A stretch of DNA of 64,000 nt, taken from assembly GCF_002075885.1 (NCBI RefSeq), contig NZ_MDET01000001.1:124001-188000 (forward strand), given 5' to 3'. Of this stretch, positions 17,347 to 25,775 are shown in pieces. The position numbers and the translations under genes are program-made. The notes beneath the pieces are model-generated. The model made no database searches. It had not been told where the DNA came from and was given only the letters and a program-made list of their open reading frames with translations. This stretch comes from Manganibacter manganicus. GTDB taxonomy: Bacteria > Pseudomonadota > Alphaproteobacteria > Rhizobiales > Rhizobiaceae. Numbering within the stretch: position 1 is the first letter of the stretch; the number at the start of each line of letters is the position of its first letter.

Positions 17347-18144
17347 ATGCGTATGACTTATGGATTGAAGGCTCTGGCTGTGGCTGGCGGCATCGTGGCG
17401 CTGGTTGCGGCATTCGCTCCTGCGCGGGCCGCTGATGGCGACGTTGTGGTGTTCGCTGCGGCAAGCATGAAGAACGCTCTCGATGACGTCAACAAAGCCT
17501 GCACGCCGGATGGCGGCGGGCCGGCGTTGATTTCCTATGCGGCAAGCTCGGCGCTGGCGAAACAGATCGAGAATGGCGCGCCCGCGGATATTTTTGTGTC
17601 GGCCGACCTCGCCTGGATGAAGTATCTGGCGGACAAGAAACTGATCAAGGCCGGCACCGAGGTGAAACTGCTCGGCAACCAGATCGTGCTGGTCGCGCCG
17701 AAGGACAGCACGGCGGAAGCAAAGATTGCCGAGGGATTTGATCTCGCGGCTTTGCTGGGTGAGGGCAGGCTTGCCATCGGCGATGTGAAGGCGGTGCCGG
17801 CTGGCAAATATGGCAAGGCGGCGCTGGAATCGCTCCGCATCTGGTCATCGGTCGAAGGCAAGCTGGCGCAGGCCGAGAATGTGCGCGCGGCACTGAAACT
17901 GGTGGCCACCGGCGAGGCACCCCTCGGCATCGTCTACGCGACCGATGCCGTTGCCGAGCCCGGCGTGAAGGTAATCGGCACATTTCCGGAAAATTCGCAT
18001 CCTCCCATCATCTATCCGACAGCCGAAACCGCCGATTCGAAAAATGAGCAGGCATCGACCTTCCTGAAATGCATGCAAAGCGACAAGGCCCGCAAGCTGT
18101 TTGAGGCGCAGGGCTTCACGGTTCTTACACCGGCAACAAACTAA
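17347..18144 (+). CDS. modA: Molybdate ABC transporter, periplasmic binding protein
   Basis: A 265-residue ModA. A Sec signal peptide ends near APARA (about residue 28), then the mature protein begins ADGDVVVFAAASMKNAL with the Ser that contacts the oxyanion. Other ligand-pocket blocks are YAASSALAKQIENGAPADIFVSAD and LGIVYATDA (Tyr/Ala near the anion). ATG 17347 follows GAAGAGGG; an in-frame ATG at 17332 and another at 17353 are alternatives. It captures molybdate (or tungstate) for ModBC. First gene of modABC. Confidence 0.95.
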   Translation: MRMTYGLKALAVAGGIVALVAAFAPARAADGDVVVFAAASMKNALDDVNKACTPDGGGPALISYAASSALAKQIENGAPADIFVSADLAWMKYLADKKLIKAGTEVKLLGNQIVLVAPKDSTAEAKIAEGFDLAALLGEGRLAIGDVKAVPAGKYGKAALESLRIWSSVEGKLAQAENVRAALKLVATGEAPLGIVYATDAVAEPGVKVIGTFPENSHPPIIYPTAETADSKNEQASTFLKCMQSDKARKLFEAQGFTVLTPATN

Positions 18145-18153
18145 AGATACCCT

Positions 18154-18858
18154 ATGACCTGGCTGCTGGACCTCACGCCCGATGAATGGAACGCGGTTCA
18201 GCTATCCATCAAGGTGGCGACGGTAGCGATGCTGTTCAGCCTGCCGCCGGGCATTCTGATCGCGCTGCTGCTGGCTCGCGGCCGTTTCTGGGGCAAGGGA
18301 TTTATCAACGGGCTGGTGCACCTGCCACTGGTGCTGCCGCCCGTGGTGACGGGCTACCTGCTTTTGCTCTCTTTCGGCCGCAACGGGCCCGCCGGGGCAT
18401 TTTTCGAGCACTGGTTCGGCATTGTCTTTTCCTTCCGCTGGACGGGTGCGGCATTGGCCTGCGGTATCATGGGCTTTCCGTTGATGGTGCGCGCGATCCG
18501 TCTTTCCATCGAAGGGGTGGATCGTAAGCTGGAAGCGGCGGCGGGCACGCTCGGCGCCCATCCGGTTCTGGTCTTTGCTACAGTCACGCTGCCGCTGACC
18601 CTGCCCGGCATCATCGCCGGGGCAATCCTGTCCTTTGCCAAGGCGATGGGCGAATTCGGCGCCACCATCACCTTTGTTTCAAATATTCCCAATGAAACGC
18701 AGACATTGCCATCCGCCATCTACACACTGACGCAGGTGCCGGGCGGCGATGCCGGCGCGCTGCGGCTTACCCTGATCAGCGTCATCATCTCCATGGTCGC
18801 GCTCATCGCTTCCGAGGCGTTGGCTCGGCGCGCAGGAAAACGGCTGGATAGTGAATGA
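18154..18858 (+). CDS. modB: Molybdate ABC transporter permease
   Basis: A 234-residue inner-membrane permease with five to six hydrophobic segments and the ModB-typical GFPLMVRAIR (~109-118) and AKAMGEFGATITFVSNIPNETQTLP in two adjoining parts (~166-190). The EAA-type loop is LEAAAGTLGAHPVLVF. It starts 9 nt after modA and its stop overlaps the modC start (ATGA), so modABC is one transcript. Confidence 0.95.
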   Translation: MTWLLDLTPDEWNAVQLSIKVATVAMLFSLPPGILIALLLARGRFWGKGFINGLVHLPLVLPPVVTGYLLLLSFGRNGPAGAFFEHWFGIVFSFRWTGAALACGIMGFPLMVRAIRLSIEGVDRKLEAAAGTLGAHPVLVFATVTLPLTLPGIIAGAILSFAKAMGEFGATITFVSNIPNETQTLPSAIYTLTQVPGGDAGALRLTLISVIISMVALIASEALARRAGKRLDSE

Positions 18859-19967
18859 GCGTTTCCGTTCAGATCAGTCATCGGCAGGGAAACTTCTCGC
18901 TCGAAGCCGGTTTCATGGGCACAGGCAGGCTGACAGCCCTGTTCGGCCCATCGGGATCGGGCAAAACTTCGCTGATCAATATGATCGCCGGATTGGTAAA
19001 GCCGGATCAGGGGCATATCGAGGCAGAGGGGCGCGTATTGCTCGATACGCAGGCGGGCATCTTCGTGCCAAGGCACAGGCGACGTATCGGCATGGTGTTC
19101 CAGGATGCGCGGTTGTTTCCACATATGAGCGTGAAGAGCAATCTCGGCTATGGCCGCTGGTTCACGCCAACGACCGAGCGCTATGCGGATATGAACTCCG
19201 TGGTCGAGTTGCTAGGCATCGGCCCGCTGCTCGACAGAAGGCCGGGAAAGCTTTCCGGCGGTGAAAAGCAGCGTGTGGCGATAGGGCGGGCTTTGCTGGC
19301 CAGCCCGAAGCTGCTTTTGATGGACGAGCCATTGGCCTCGCTCGATGAGGCGCGCAAGGCCGAGATATTGCCCTATATAGAACGCTTGCGCGACGAGACG
19401 AAAATTCCGATCGTCTATGTCAGCCATTCCATTGCCGAGGTTGCGCGGCTGGCCAGCGATGTCGTCGTTCTGGCGCAGGGTCGGGTGGCAGCATCCGGCA
19501 AGACAGCCGATATCGTGCAACGTCTGGATCTGCTGCCGGCCGAAGAGCGAGGAGAGGGCGGATCCATGCTCGAAACCCATGTTATGCGTCATGACGAACA
19601 CTATGCCATGACAATCCTTGGCTCGCCCGCCGGCGAAATTCGCGTGCCCCGTCTCGATGCCGCTATCGGCGTGCCGGTGCGCATCCGTATCCGCGCGCGT
19701 GATGTTATGGTTGCGACTCGGAGGCCCGAAGGGTTGAGCGCCCTGAACACCCTTGCAGGCACAATTGTCGCCATTGAACCGGAGGGCCGTGCGACTGTGG
19801 AGGTGCGAATGGATTGTGGCGGTGCGCCGCTTCTGGCGCGCATCACGGAACAATCGCGACAGGCATTGAATTTGGAGCCTGGACTGGTTGTCTTCGCTAT
19901 CGTCAAGACAATGAGCTTCGACCGGGGCAACACCGGTGTCCGCCACGGTGGCGAGGTTCATCTTTAA
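18855..19967 (+). CDS. modC: Molybdate ABC transporter ATP-binding protein
   Basis: A 370-residue ATPase. Walker A GPSGSGKTS is at 31-39, the signature LSGGEKQR about 132-139, and Walker B with LLMDEPLASLD about 153-163. The C-terminal ~75 residues form a Mop/TOBE domain (RIRARDVMVATRRPEGLSAL then GTIVAIEPEG), the regulatory molybdate-binding part of ModC. It powers ModAB uptake. Last gene of modABC, 83 nt before the short modE. Confidence 0.95.
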   Translation: MSVSVQISHRQGNFSLEAGFMGTGRLTALFGPSGSGKTSLINMIAGLVKPDQGHIEAEGRVLLDTQAGIFVPRHRRRIGMVFQDARLFPHMSVKSNLGYGRWFTPTTERYADMNSVVELLGIGPLLDRRPGKLSGGEKQRVAIGRALLASPKLLLMDEPLASLDEARKAEILPYIERLRDETKIPIVYVSHSIAEVARLASDVVVLAQGRVAASGKTADIVQRLDLLPAEERGEGGSMLETHVMRHDEHYAMTILGSPAGEIRVPRLDAAIGVPVRIRIRARDVMVATRRPEGLSALNTLAGTIVAIEPEGRATVEVRMDCGGAPLLARITEQSRQALNLEPGLVVFAIVKTMSFDRGNTGVRHGGEVHL

Positions 19968-19979
19968 TGTTAGAGTTGC

Positions 19980-20024
19980 GCTATGGCGATTTGGAATAGC
20001 GACAACGGCCGGGTGAATAGCTAT
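19980..20024. promoter_or_regulatory. Cluster of GCTAT/ATAGC half-sites before modE
   Basis: GCTAT at 19980-19984, ATAGC at 19996-20000, and the 8-nt palindrome ATAGCTAT at 20017-20024 give four half-sites between modC and the short modE gene. The two ATAGC copies start 21 nt apart, about two helical turns. This could be an operator for the HTH-only ModE; it does not match the Mo-box before modA. Confidence 0.3.
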
Positions 20025-20050
20025 CTTGGCGGCTCGACTGGAGGTCATGA

Positions 20051-20392
20051 ATGCCGTCATTGAGTTTGCGTATAAATCTCGACCCCGATGGGCGCGTCGG
20101 TCCGGGCAAGATCGAACTGCTTGAGCAGATTGCTGCTTTCGGTTCGATTTCGGCGGCGGCGCGCGGCATGGAAATGTCCTACAAGCATGCGTGGGATCTT
20201 GTCGAAGACATGAATCGGGTGTTCGGCAAACCGCTGGTGGCGGCGCAAACCGGCGGACGGCGTGGTGGTGGCGCGCAATTGACGCCCGTCGGGTTGGCTG
20301 TTGTCAGCCGCTATCGCGCCATCGAACGCGCCGCAACTTCGGCGGCTACCGCTCATATGGAGGCGTTGCAGGCCGAGATCGACGCCGGCTAA
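20051..20392 (+). CDS. ModE-type HTH regulator lacking molybdate-binding domains
   Basis: A 113-residue protein equal to the N-terminal winged-helix half of ModE: GPGKIELLEQIAAFGSISAAAR, then MEMSYKHAWDLVEDMNRVFG and GGRRGGGAQLTPVG (about residues 17-84). The two C-terminal Mop repeats of full ModE are absent and the protein ends naturally. ATG 20051 has GGAGG 7 nt upstream. Being next to modABC it is the likely Mo-responsive regulator, but it would need an external sensor, perhaps the Mop protein at 16978-17184. That link is inference. Confidence 0.88.
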   Translation: MPSLSLRINLDPDGRVGPGKIELLEQIAAFGSISAAARGMEMSYKHAWDLVEDMNRVFGKPLVAAQTGGRRGGGAQLTPVGLAVVSRYRAIERAATSAATAHMEALQAEIDAG

Positions 20393-20481
20393 GGCCAAAA
20401 GCCGCACAGACCGGCTGATGGGCTGAAGGGGCAGGGTGTCGGGCTGCCGGTGTCGCTACCGATGATGAGGATATTGCGCAT
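20389..20481 (-). CDS. Candidate 30-residue small ORF
   Basis: On the reverse strand between modE and folA, ATG 20481 to TAG 20389 reads MRNILIIGSDTGSPTPCPFS and ends GLCGFWP. The codons look ordinary for this genome and a GAGAG lies three nt before the ATG, which is too close to be ideal. It overlaps the modE stop by a few bases and is divergent from folA. No family is recognised; it may be chance. Confidence 0.22.
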   Translation of the reverse strand: MRNILIIGSDTGSPTPCPFSPSAGLCGFWP

Positions 20482-20591
20482 CGCTCTCTCGCCTGATCGA
20501 GAAAAAGGTTACCCGGAAGTGACGAACCGCTTGAGCGGGTCTTGCAGGTGGGTGCGGAACCGATAGGATCGCGCCGCAACCGGAGGCGTCA

Positions 20592-21113
20592 ATGAACATC
20601 GCCATTTATGTGGCCATTGCCGAGAATGGCGTGATCGGTCGCGAGGGCGGGCTGCCATGGCGGTTGTCCAGCGACCTCAAGCGTTTCAAGGCCGATACGA
20701 TGGGAAAACCCATCGTTATGGGCCGCAAGACCTGGGAGAGCTTTCCGCGCCGGCCTTTGCCAGGGCGCTTGAATATCGTGGTGACACGCGACCGCGACTA
20801 CAAGGCGGAAGGCGCGGAAGTGGTGCATTCACTTGATGATGCGTTGACGCTGGCGCGAGCTCGCGCCGCTTGCATGGCCGGGGCCGACGAGATCTGCATC
20901 ATTGGCGGCGCCGAAATCTATCGGCAGGCGCTGCCTTTGGCCGATCGGCTTCACGTCACGCATGTGCTTGCCTCGATTGAGGGAGATGCCCACTTTCCAC
21001 CCATCGATTCGGCGCATTGGCGCAACGTCAGTTCCGTTAATGTTCCCGCCGGCGAGAAGGACAGCTTTGCGACGCGCTACACGATCTATGAAAGGCGCGT
21101 TCGGGCCACATGA
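20592..21113 (+). CDS. folA: Dihydrofolate reductase
   Basis: A 173-residue DHFR, reducing dihydrofolate to tetrahydrofolate with NADPH. Conserved blocks are IAENGVIGREGGLPWRLSSD (~9-28, with the active-site Asp of the WxLxxD type), MGRKTWESF (~43-51) and ICIIGGAEIYRQAL (about 101-114). ATG 20592 has GGAGG at 20581-20585. It supplies the folate consumed by ThyA (10096) and lies upstream of hflK with 165 nt between. Confidence 0.95.
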   Translation: MNIAIYVAIAENGVIGREGGLPWRLSSDLKRFKADTMGKPIVMGRKTWESFPRRPLPGRLNIVVTRDRDYKAEGAEVVHSLDDALTLARARAACMAGADEICIIGGAEIYRQALPLADRLHVTHVLASIEGDAHFPPIDSAHWRNVSSVNVPAGEKDSFATRYTIYERRVRAT

Positions 21114-21278
21114 ATGACGACAAAGGGTCGCGGGCGCCCGTTATTGTGACGCAAATGTGTTGTAGGCGCGGTCCACGCGTTGAAAGCGCGCCGACGCACC
21201 CCTATAGAAAGACGACTGACAAGAAGGGGTTCGACGTCATTTCCGTGGCGCATCGAAAATCCACACGAAAGGACATTC

Positions 21279-22385
21279 ATGCCCTGGAATGACAAGAGCG
21301 GTGGTGGCGGCCCTTGGGGTGGCGGCAATGGCGGCCCCTGGGGGCAGGGACCAAAAGGACCAAGCGGTCCACAAGGCTCGCCTCCCGATCTGGAAGACAT
21401 CATCCGTCGCGGACAGGACAAATTGCGCAGCGTTCTGCCGGGCAGTGGGCACAGCAACACGACTTTCATTTTGCTGATCGTCGTTCTGGCTCTCGCATTC
21501 TGGGCCTACAAAAGCGTTTATACGGTTCAGCCGGACGAGGTCGCTGTGGAACTGCGTTTCGGCCAGCCCAAACCCGATCTTTCCGAGCCCGGCCTGCATT
21601 TCCATTGGTGGCCGATCGAGACGGTCGAGACGGCCAAGATTTCCGAACAACTGGTCGATATTGGTGAAGGCAGCCGTGGAAACGGCGATTCGGGCCTGAT
21701 GCTCACCGGCGATCAGAATATCGTCAATGTTCAGTTTTCAGTTGCCTACCAGGTTTCCGACCCCAGAGCCTATCTGTTCGACGTGTCGGATCCGGACGGT
21801 ATGCTGCGGCAGGTTGCGGAAAGCGCGATGCGCGAGTCCGTTGGGCGGCGCCCGGCAGACGATATCTTCCGTGATGATCGCGAGGGCATCGCCAACGATG
21901 TGCGCCAGATCATCCAGACCACGCTGGATACCTACAAGGCCGGCCTGACCATCAATGCGATCTCCATCGAGGACGCCGCGCCGCCGCGTGAAGTTGCCGA
22001 TGCCTTCGACGAGGTGCAGCGGGCAGAACAGGACGAAGACAAATTCGTCGAACAGGCCAACCAGTATTCGAACAAGCAGCTTGGCGCCGCACGCGGTGAA
22101 GCCGCCCATGTTCGCGAAGAGGCCGCTGCCTACAAGAACCGCGTGGTACAGGAGGCCGAAGGCGCGTCCAAGCGGTTCATCGCGATCTATGACGAATATA
22201 TCAAGGCGCCCGAGGTTACGCGCCAGCGCCTCTATCTGGAAACCATGGAGAAAGTGCTGAAGGATTCGAGCAAGGTCATCGTGGAGCCAAACAGCGGGCA
22301 GGGGGTTCTGCCTTACCTTCCGCTGCCGGCATTGCAGCCGAAGGCGCCAGCGGCAAACGCGCCGGCTACGGGGGGGAACCAGTGA
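21279..22385 (+). CDS. hflK: HflK, FtsH protease modulator
   Basis: A 368-residue SPFH/band-7 protein. A Gly/Pro-rich cytoplasmic start (GGGGPWGGGNGGPWG) is followed by one membrane segment (~61-80) and the band-7 domain (~80-260), then an Ala/Glu-rich helical region and a Pro/Ala tail. With HflC it forms a large periplasmic cage around FtsH and tunes membrane proteolysis. ATG 21279 follows AAAGGA; a longer ORF from 21180 lacks support. Its stop overlaps the hflC start by one nt (TGATG). Confidence 0.94.
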   Translation: MPWNDKSGGGGPWGGGNGGPWGQGPKGPSGPQGSPPDLEDIIRRGQDKLRSVLPGSGHSNTTFILLIVVLALAFWAYKSVYTVQPDEVAVELRFGQPKPDLSEPGLHFHWWPIETVETAKISEQLVDIGEGSRGNGDSGLMLTGDQNIVNVQFSVAYQVSDPRAYLFDVSDPDGMLRQVAESAMRESVGRRPADDIFRDDREGIANDVRQIIQTTLDTYKAGLTINAISIEDAAPPREVADAFDEVQRAEQDEDKFVEQANQYSNKQLGAARGEAAHVREEAAAYKNRVVQEAEGASKRFIAIYDEYIKAPEVTRQRLYLETMEKVLKDSSKVIVEPNSGQGVLPYLPLPALQPKAPAANAPATGGNQ

Positions 22386-23326
22386 TGTCCAATCGTTTCC
22401 CTGCCATCATCGTGGCCATTGTGGTCATCCTGTACCTGGCTTATTCGTCCATCTTCGTGGTGAACGCGCGCCAGCAGGCGATCGTAATACGCTTCGGCGA
22501 GATCGTCGCCGTGAAAACCGAACCGGGCATTTATTTCAAGCTGCCATTCGGCTTCGTGGATGCCGATAATGTGCAGTTGATCGAAGACAGGATTTTGCGT
22601 TTCGACCTGGACAATATCCGCGTGCAGGTTTCGGGCGGCAAGTTCTACGAGGTCGATGCCTTCATCGCTTATCGCATTGCGGACCCGCGTGTGTTCCGTT
22701 CTGCCGTTTCGGGCAGCATCGAGCTGGGCGAGCAGCGGCTCAAGACGCGTCTCGATGCAGCATTGCGTCGCGTCTATGGCTTGCGTGGGTTCGAGGCAGC
22801 CCTTTCGGAAGAACGCGCAGACATGATGCGCGAGGTGCGCGACCAGTTGCGGCCTGACGCTGCCTCTCTCGGTATCGAGATCGTGGACGTGCGTATCCGT
22901 CGCACCGACCTGACCAAGGAGATTTCGCAGCAGACCTACGATCGCATGAAGGCCGAGCGCCTGGCGGAAGCGGAGCGGCTTAGGGCTCGCGGTAACGAGT
23001 CGGCGCAGCGCATCCGTGCCCGTGCCGACCGCGAAGTCGTGGAGATCCTGGCTGCGGCGAAAAAGGAAGCGGAGATTCTGCGCGGCGAGGGCGATGCCCA
23101 GCGTAGCGCCACCTATGCTGATGCCTACACCCGCGACCCGGCCTTCTTCGATTTTTATCGTTCGCTGGAGGCTTATAGCACCGCTCTGGACAAGAGCGGC
23201 ACGTCCATGGTGCTTTCGCCGAATTCGGAGTTCTTCCGGTATTTCCGCGATCCGGACAGCAGACTGCCTGCGGATGCAAAGTCTCCGGTACAGGCGCCGG
23301 CGTCGCAAACCGGCACGGGCCAATAG
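22385..23326 (+). CDS. hflC: HflC, FtsH protease modulator
   Basis: A 313-residue band-7 protein with one N-terminal membrane segment (~6-27), the SPFH domain, and a charged helix rich in Ala, Glu and Arg (RAERLRARGNESAQRIRARAD region, here given in part). It ends in a short disordered tail. It partners HflK in the FtsH-regulating complex. ATG 22385 overlaps the hflK stop, which marks translational coupling; the alternative GTG at 22382 is one codon earlier. Confidence 0.94.
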   Translation: MSNRFPAIIVAIVVILYLAYSSIFVVNARQQAIVIRFGEIVAVKTEPGIYFKLPFGFVDADNVQLIEDRILRFDLDNIRVQVSGGKFYEVDAFIAYRIADPRVFRSAVSGSIELGEQRLKTRLDAALRRVYGLRGFEAALSEERADMMREVRDQLRPDAASLGIEIVDVRIRRTDLTKEISQQTYDRMKAERLAEAERLRARGNESAQRIRARADREVVEILAAAKKEAEILRGEGDAQRSATYADAYTRDPAFFDFYRSLEAYSTALDKSGTSMVLSPNSEFFRYFRDPDSRLPADAKSPVQAPASQTGTGQ

Positions 23327-23329
23327 CGC

Positions 23330-23515
23330 GTGCCGGATTTCCTGGCCGCCATCGGCCTGGTGCTTGTTGTGGAAGGCCTGATCTATTGCGGCTTTCCCCA
23401 ACTCGCCAAGCGGTTGGCGGGTGAGATTCTGGCGATGCCGGAATCAATGCTGAGGGTCGCCGGACTGGTGGCGCTTGCCATAGGCGTGGGCATTGTATGG
23501 CTTGTTCGTGGATAG
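23330..23515 (+). CDS. DUF2065 small membrane protein
   Basis: A 61-residue protein with two predicted membrane helices (about 4-22 and 41-59) and the DUF2065 pattern GLVLVVEGLIYCGFPQLAKR. It begins at GTG 23330, 3 nt after the hflC stop. It regularly follows hflKC in proteobacteria, which suggests a role in the same membrane complex, but no function is assigned. Confidence 0.85.
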   Translation: MPDFLAAIGLVLVVEGLIYCGFPQLAKRLAGEILAMPESMLRVAGLVALAIGVGIVWLVRG

Positions 23516-23641
23516 GCCGACTTCAGGTGCATTTTTACTGCATGGATGGCCAAAGCCATGAACCTGCTTTATTTCATGCCCACCTAGTCGAATGCGGCTG
23601 CGCCTGCGCGTGCCGATTTTCGCGATAGACCGGAGACGGCC

Positions 23642-25153
23642 ATGACATCGAACATTCTTTCACCGGCAAGAAAAGCTCTGCTCGTGGTAAGCGCGGCTGC
23701 CTTGATCGGCTCGCTTCCCTTCACCGCATCCGCCACTTCGATGCCGCCGACCAACGGTCCGGCCTCGGTGGCCGATCTGGCGGCCGGTCTGCTCGGGGCC
23801 GTTGTCAACATTTCCACGTCACAGACGATCAAGGGCAACGATGGTCCTGGCGCTGTGCCGATGCCGGAATTGCCGGAAGGTTCGCCTTTTCAGGATTTCT
23901 TCAAGGACTTTTTCAAGGATCGTGGTGGCCAGAGCGAGGCGCAAAAGGTCCAATCCCTCGGATCCGGGTTTGTCATTGATGCCGAGGGCTTTGTCGTCAC
24001 CAACAATCACGTCATCGCCGATGCCGATTCCATCGAGGTCAATTTCTCCGATGGCGTAACCCTGAAAGCCGAACTGATCGGAACCGACCCGAAGACCGAT
24101 ATTGCGCTGCTCAAGGTCGATCCCAAAGGACACAAACTGACGGCGGTGAAGTTCGGCGATTCCAGCAAGATGCGCATCGGCGACTGGGTGATGGCGATCG
24201 GCAATCCGTTTGGGCTTGGCGGCACGGTCACGCTCGGTATCGTGTCGGCACGCAACCGCGACATCAATTCCGGCCCCTATGACGACTTCATCCAGACCGA
24301 CGCAGCGATCAATCGCGGCAATTCGGGCGGGCCGCTGTTCAACATGAACGGCGAGGTCATTGGAATCAACACGGCGATCATCTCGCCATCGGGCGGCTCG
24401 ATCGGCATCGGCTTCTCCATTCCTTCGGAACTCGCTGCCAATGTCGTCGATCAGTTGCAGCAATATGGCGAGACGCGGCGCGGCTGGCTCGGCGTGCGTA
24501 TCCAGCCGGTGACGGAAGACATTGCCGAGAGTCTTGGCATGAAAGATGCCAAAGGCGCGCTTGTGGCCGGTGTCATGAAGGGCGGGCCCGTTGACAATGG
24601 CACGATCCAGCCCGGAGACGTCATCGTCAAGTTCGATGGCAAGGATATTGACGAGATGCGCGACCTGCCGCGCATCGTCGCCGAGAGCCCGGTCGGCAAG
24701 ACGGTCGATGTCGTGGTCGTGCGCAAGGCCAAAGAGCAGACGATCAAGGTCACGCTGGGCAGGCTTGAGGATAGCGCCAATGCAGCGGCCGGCGAGGAAG
24801 AAGATCAGGATACGGAAGAGGGAAGCGCCGAAAACCAGAATCAGGCGGTTGAAACCACCTCTGTGCTTGGCATGACGATCGGCGAACTCAGCGACGATAT
24901 ACGTGCCAAATTCGGTATTGCCGCCGATGTATCCGGCGTGGTCATCACCGACGTTGCCAAGGATTCGGCTGCCGCCGAACGGGGTATCAAGGCGGGTGAC
25001 GTCATTACCGAAATTGCGCAGGAATCCGTATCCGCACCCAAGGATGTCCTTGATCGGATCAAGGCCCTCAAGGACCAGGGCCGCAAGAATGCGCTCTTGA
25101 TGCTGGCCTCGAAAAGCGGCGAGTTGCGCTTCGTCACGGTGCGCATGGATTGA
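23642..25153 (+). CDS. Do-family periplasmic serine protease (DegP/MucD-like)
   Basis: A 503-residue HtrA-type protease/chaperone. A signal peptide ends near TASA (~29-32). The catalytic triad is His123 (TNNHV), Asp153 (KTDIAL) and Ser228 (GNSGGP). Two PDZ domains follow (about 270-370 and 405-500), with an acidic linker between (EEEDQDTEEGSAENQNQ). It degrades or refolds damaged envelope proteins, and its position after hflKC fits a proteostasis cluster. Called DegP-like or MucD-like; the paralogue cannot be settled here. Confidence 0.93.
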   Translation: MTSNILSPARKALLVVSAAALIGSLPFTASATSMPPTNGPASVADLAAGLLGAVVNISTSQTIKGNDGPGAVPMPELPEGSPFQDFFKDFFKDRGGQSEAQKVQSLGSGFVIDAEGFVVTNNHVIADADSIEVNFSDGVTLKAELIGTDPKTDIALLKVDPKGHKLTAVKFGDSSKMRIGDWVMAIGNPFGLGGTVTLGIVSARNRDINSGPYDDFIQTDAAINRGNSGGPLFNMNGEVIGINTAIISPSGGSIGIGFSIPSELAANVVDQLQQYGETRRGWLGVRIQPVTEDIAESLGMKDAKGALVAGVMKGGPVDNGTIQPGDVIVKFDGKDIDEMRDLPRIVAESPVGKTVDVVVVRKAKEQTIKVTLGRLEDSANAAAGEEEDQDTEEGSAENQNQAVETTSVLGMTIGELSDDIRAKFGIAADVSGVVITDVAKDSAAAERGIKAGDVITEIAQESVSAPKDVLDRIKALKDQGRKNALLMLASKSGELRFVTVRMD

Positions 25154-25186
25154 TTCCGCCCGTTCGGGCAAATGTCGGTTTTTGTT

Positions 25187-25220
25187 CGGAAAAAGGCGGC
25201 TATCCGGCCACCTTTTTCCG
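25187..25220. terminator. Bidirectional terminator between degP-like and GNAT genes
   Basis: CGGAAAAAGG (25187-25196) pairs exactly with CCTTTTTCCG (25211-25220), with an inner CGG/CCG pair and a CTAT loop. On the plus strand a further TTTTT follows at 25221. It lies 34 nt after the protease stop and overlaps the last codons and stop of the convergent GNAT gene. A small GCCCG-TT-CGGGC hairpin lies at 25158-25169. Confidence 0.6.
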
Positions 25221-25775
25221 TTTTTCGATCCAATTTTCTTTTGTCATGCGGTAAAGGACGTGGCGCTTCAAATGCGGATGGCTCTCGGGAACCGACGGAT
25301 GGTTGAAATCCATGGTCGGATCGGCGCTCATGTTGAGGCGTTCCATGACCGCGATGGAACGCCGGTTGTTCCAAACGGCGAATGAGACGACTTCGTTCAG
25401 ATGCAGGGACTGGAAAGCATGGGCGAGCCATGCTTGAGCTGCTTCGATGACGTAGCCGCGCCCCCAGAATTCCGGCGCGATCCGCCAGCCGATCTCAAGC
25501 ATGCCGGCTGGAAGGAAATCGATATGGTCGGTTCCGTTCAGTCCTACAAAGCCGATGCATTCGCCGGTGGCCGCGATTTCGACGGCCGTCCAGCCATAGC
25601 CGTCAGCTTCGATAGTCGCGCGGAATTCGTCCATCTTGGGGTCTGATTGCGCGCGCGTGCGCCTGAATGGAAAGAACTCCATGACCCGCTCATCGGAGTT
25701 GATACGGTGGAAAAGGCTGCGATCCCGCTCCTGCCAATTGCGCAGGATGAGGCGCTCGGTGTGCATCGGTTTCAT
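25200..25775 (-). CDS. GNAT acetyltransferase, RimJ/RimL-like
   Basis: A 191-residue N-acetyltransferase of the RimJ/RimL group. N-terminal TERLILRNWQERD (~6-18) and the acetyl-CoA pocket region EIGWRIAPEFWGRGYVIEAA (~94-113) are typical, as is NRRSIAVMERLNM near 139-151. Such enzymes acetylate ribosomal proteins or small amines; substrate is unknown. Its start overlaps the serB stop by 4 nt on the same strand, so it is co-translated with serB. The 3' end lies inside the terminator hairpin. Confidence 0.88.
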   Translation of the reverse strand: MKPMHTERLILRNWQERDRSLFHRINSDERVMEFFPFRRTRAQSDPKMDEFRATIEADGYGWTAVEIAATGECIGFVGLNGTDHIDFLPAGMLEIGWRIAPEFWGRGYVIEAAQAWLAHAFQSLHLNEVVSFAVWNNRRSIAVMERLNMSADPTMDFNHPSVPESHPHLKRHVLYRMTKENWIEKRKKVAG

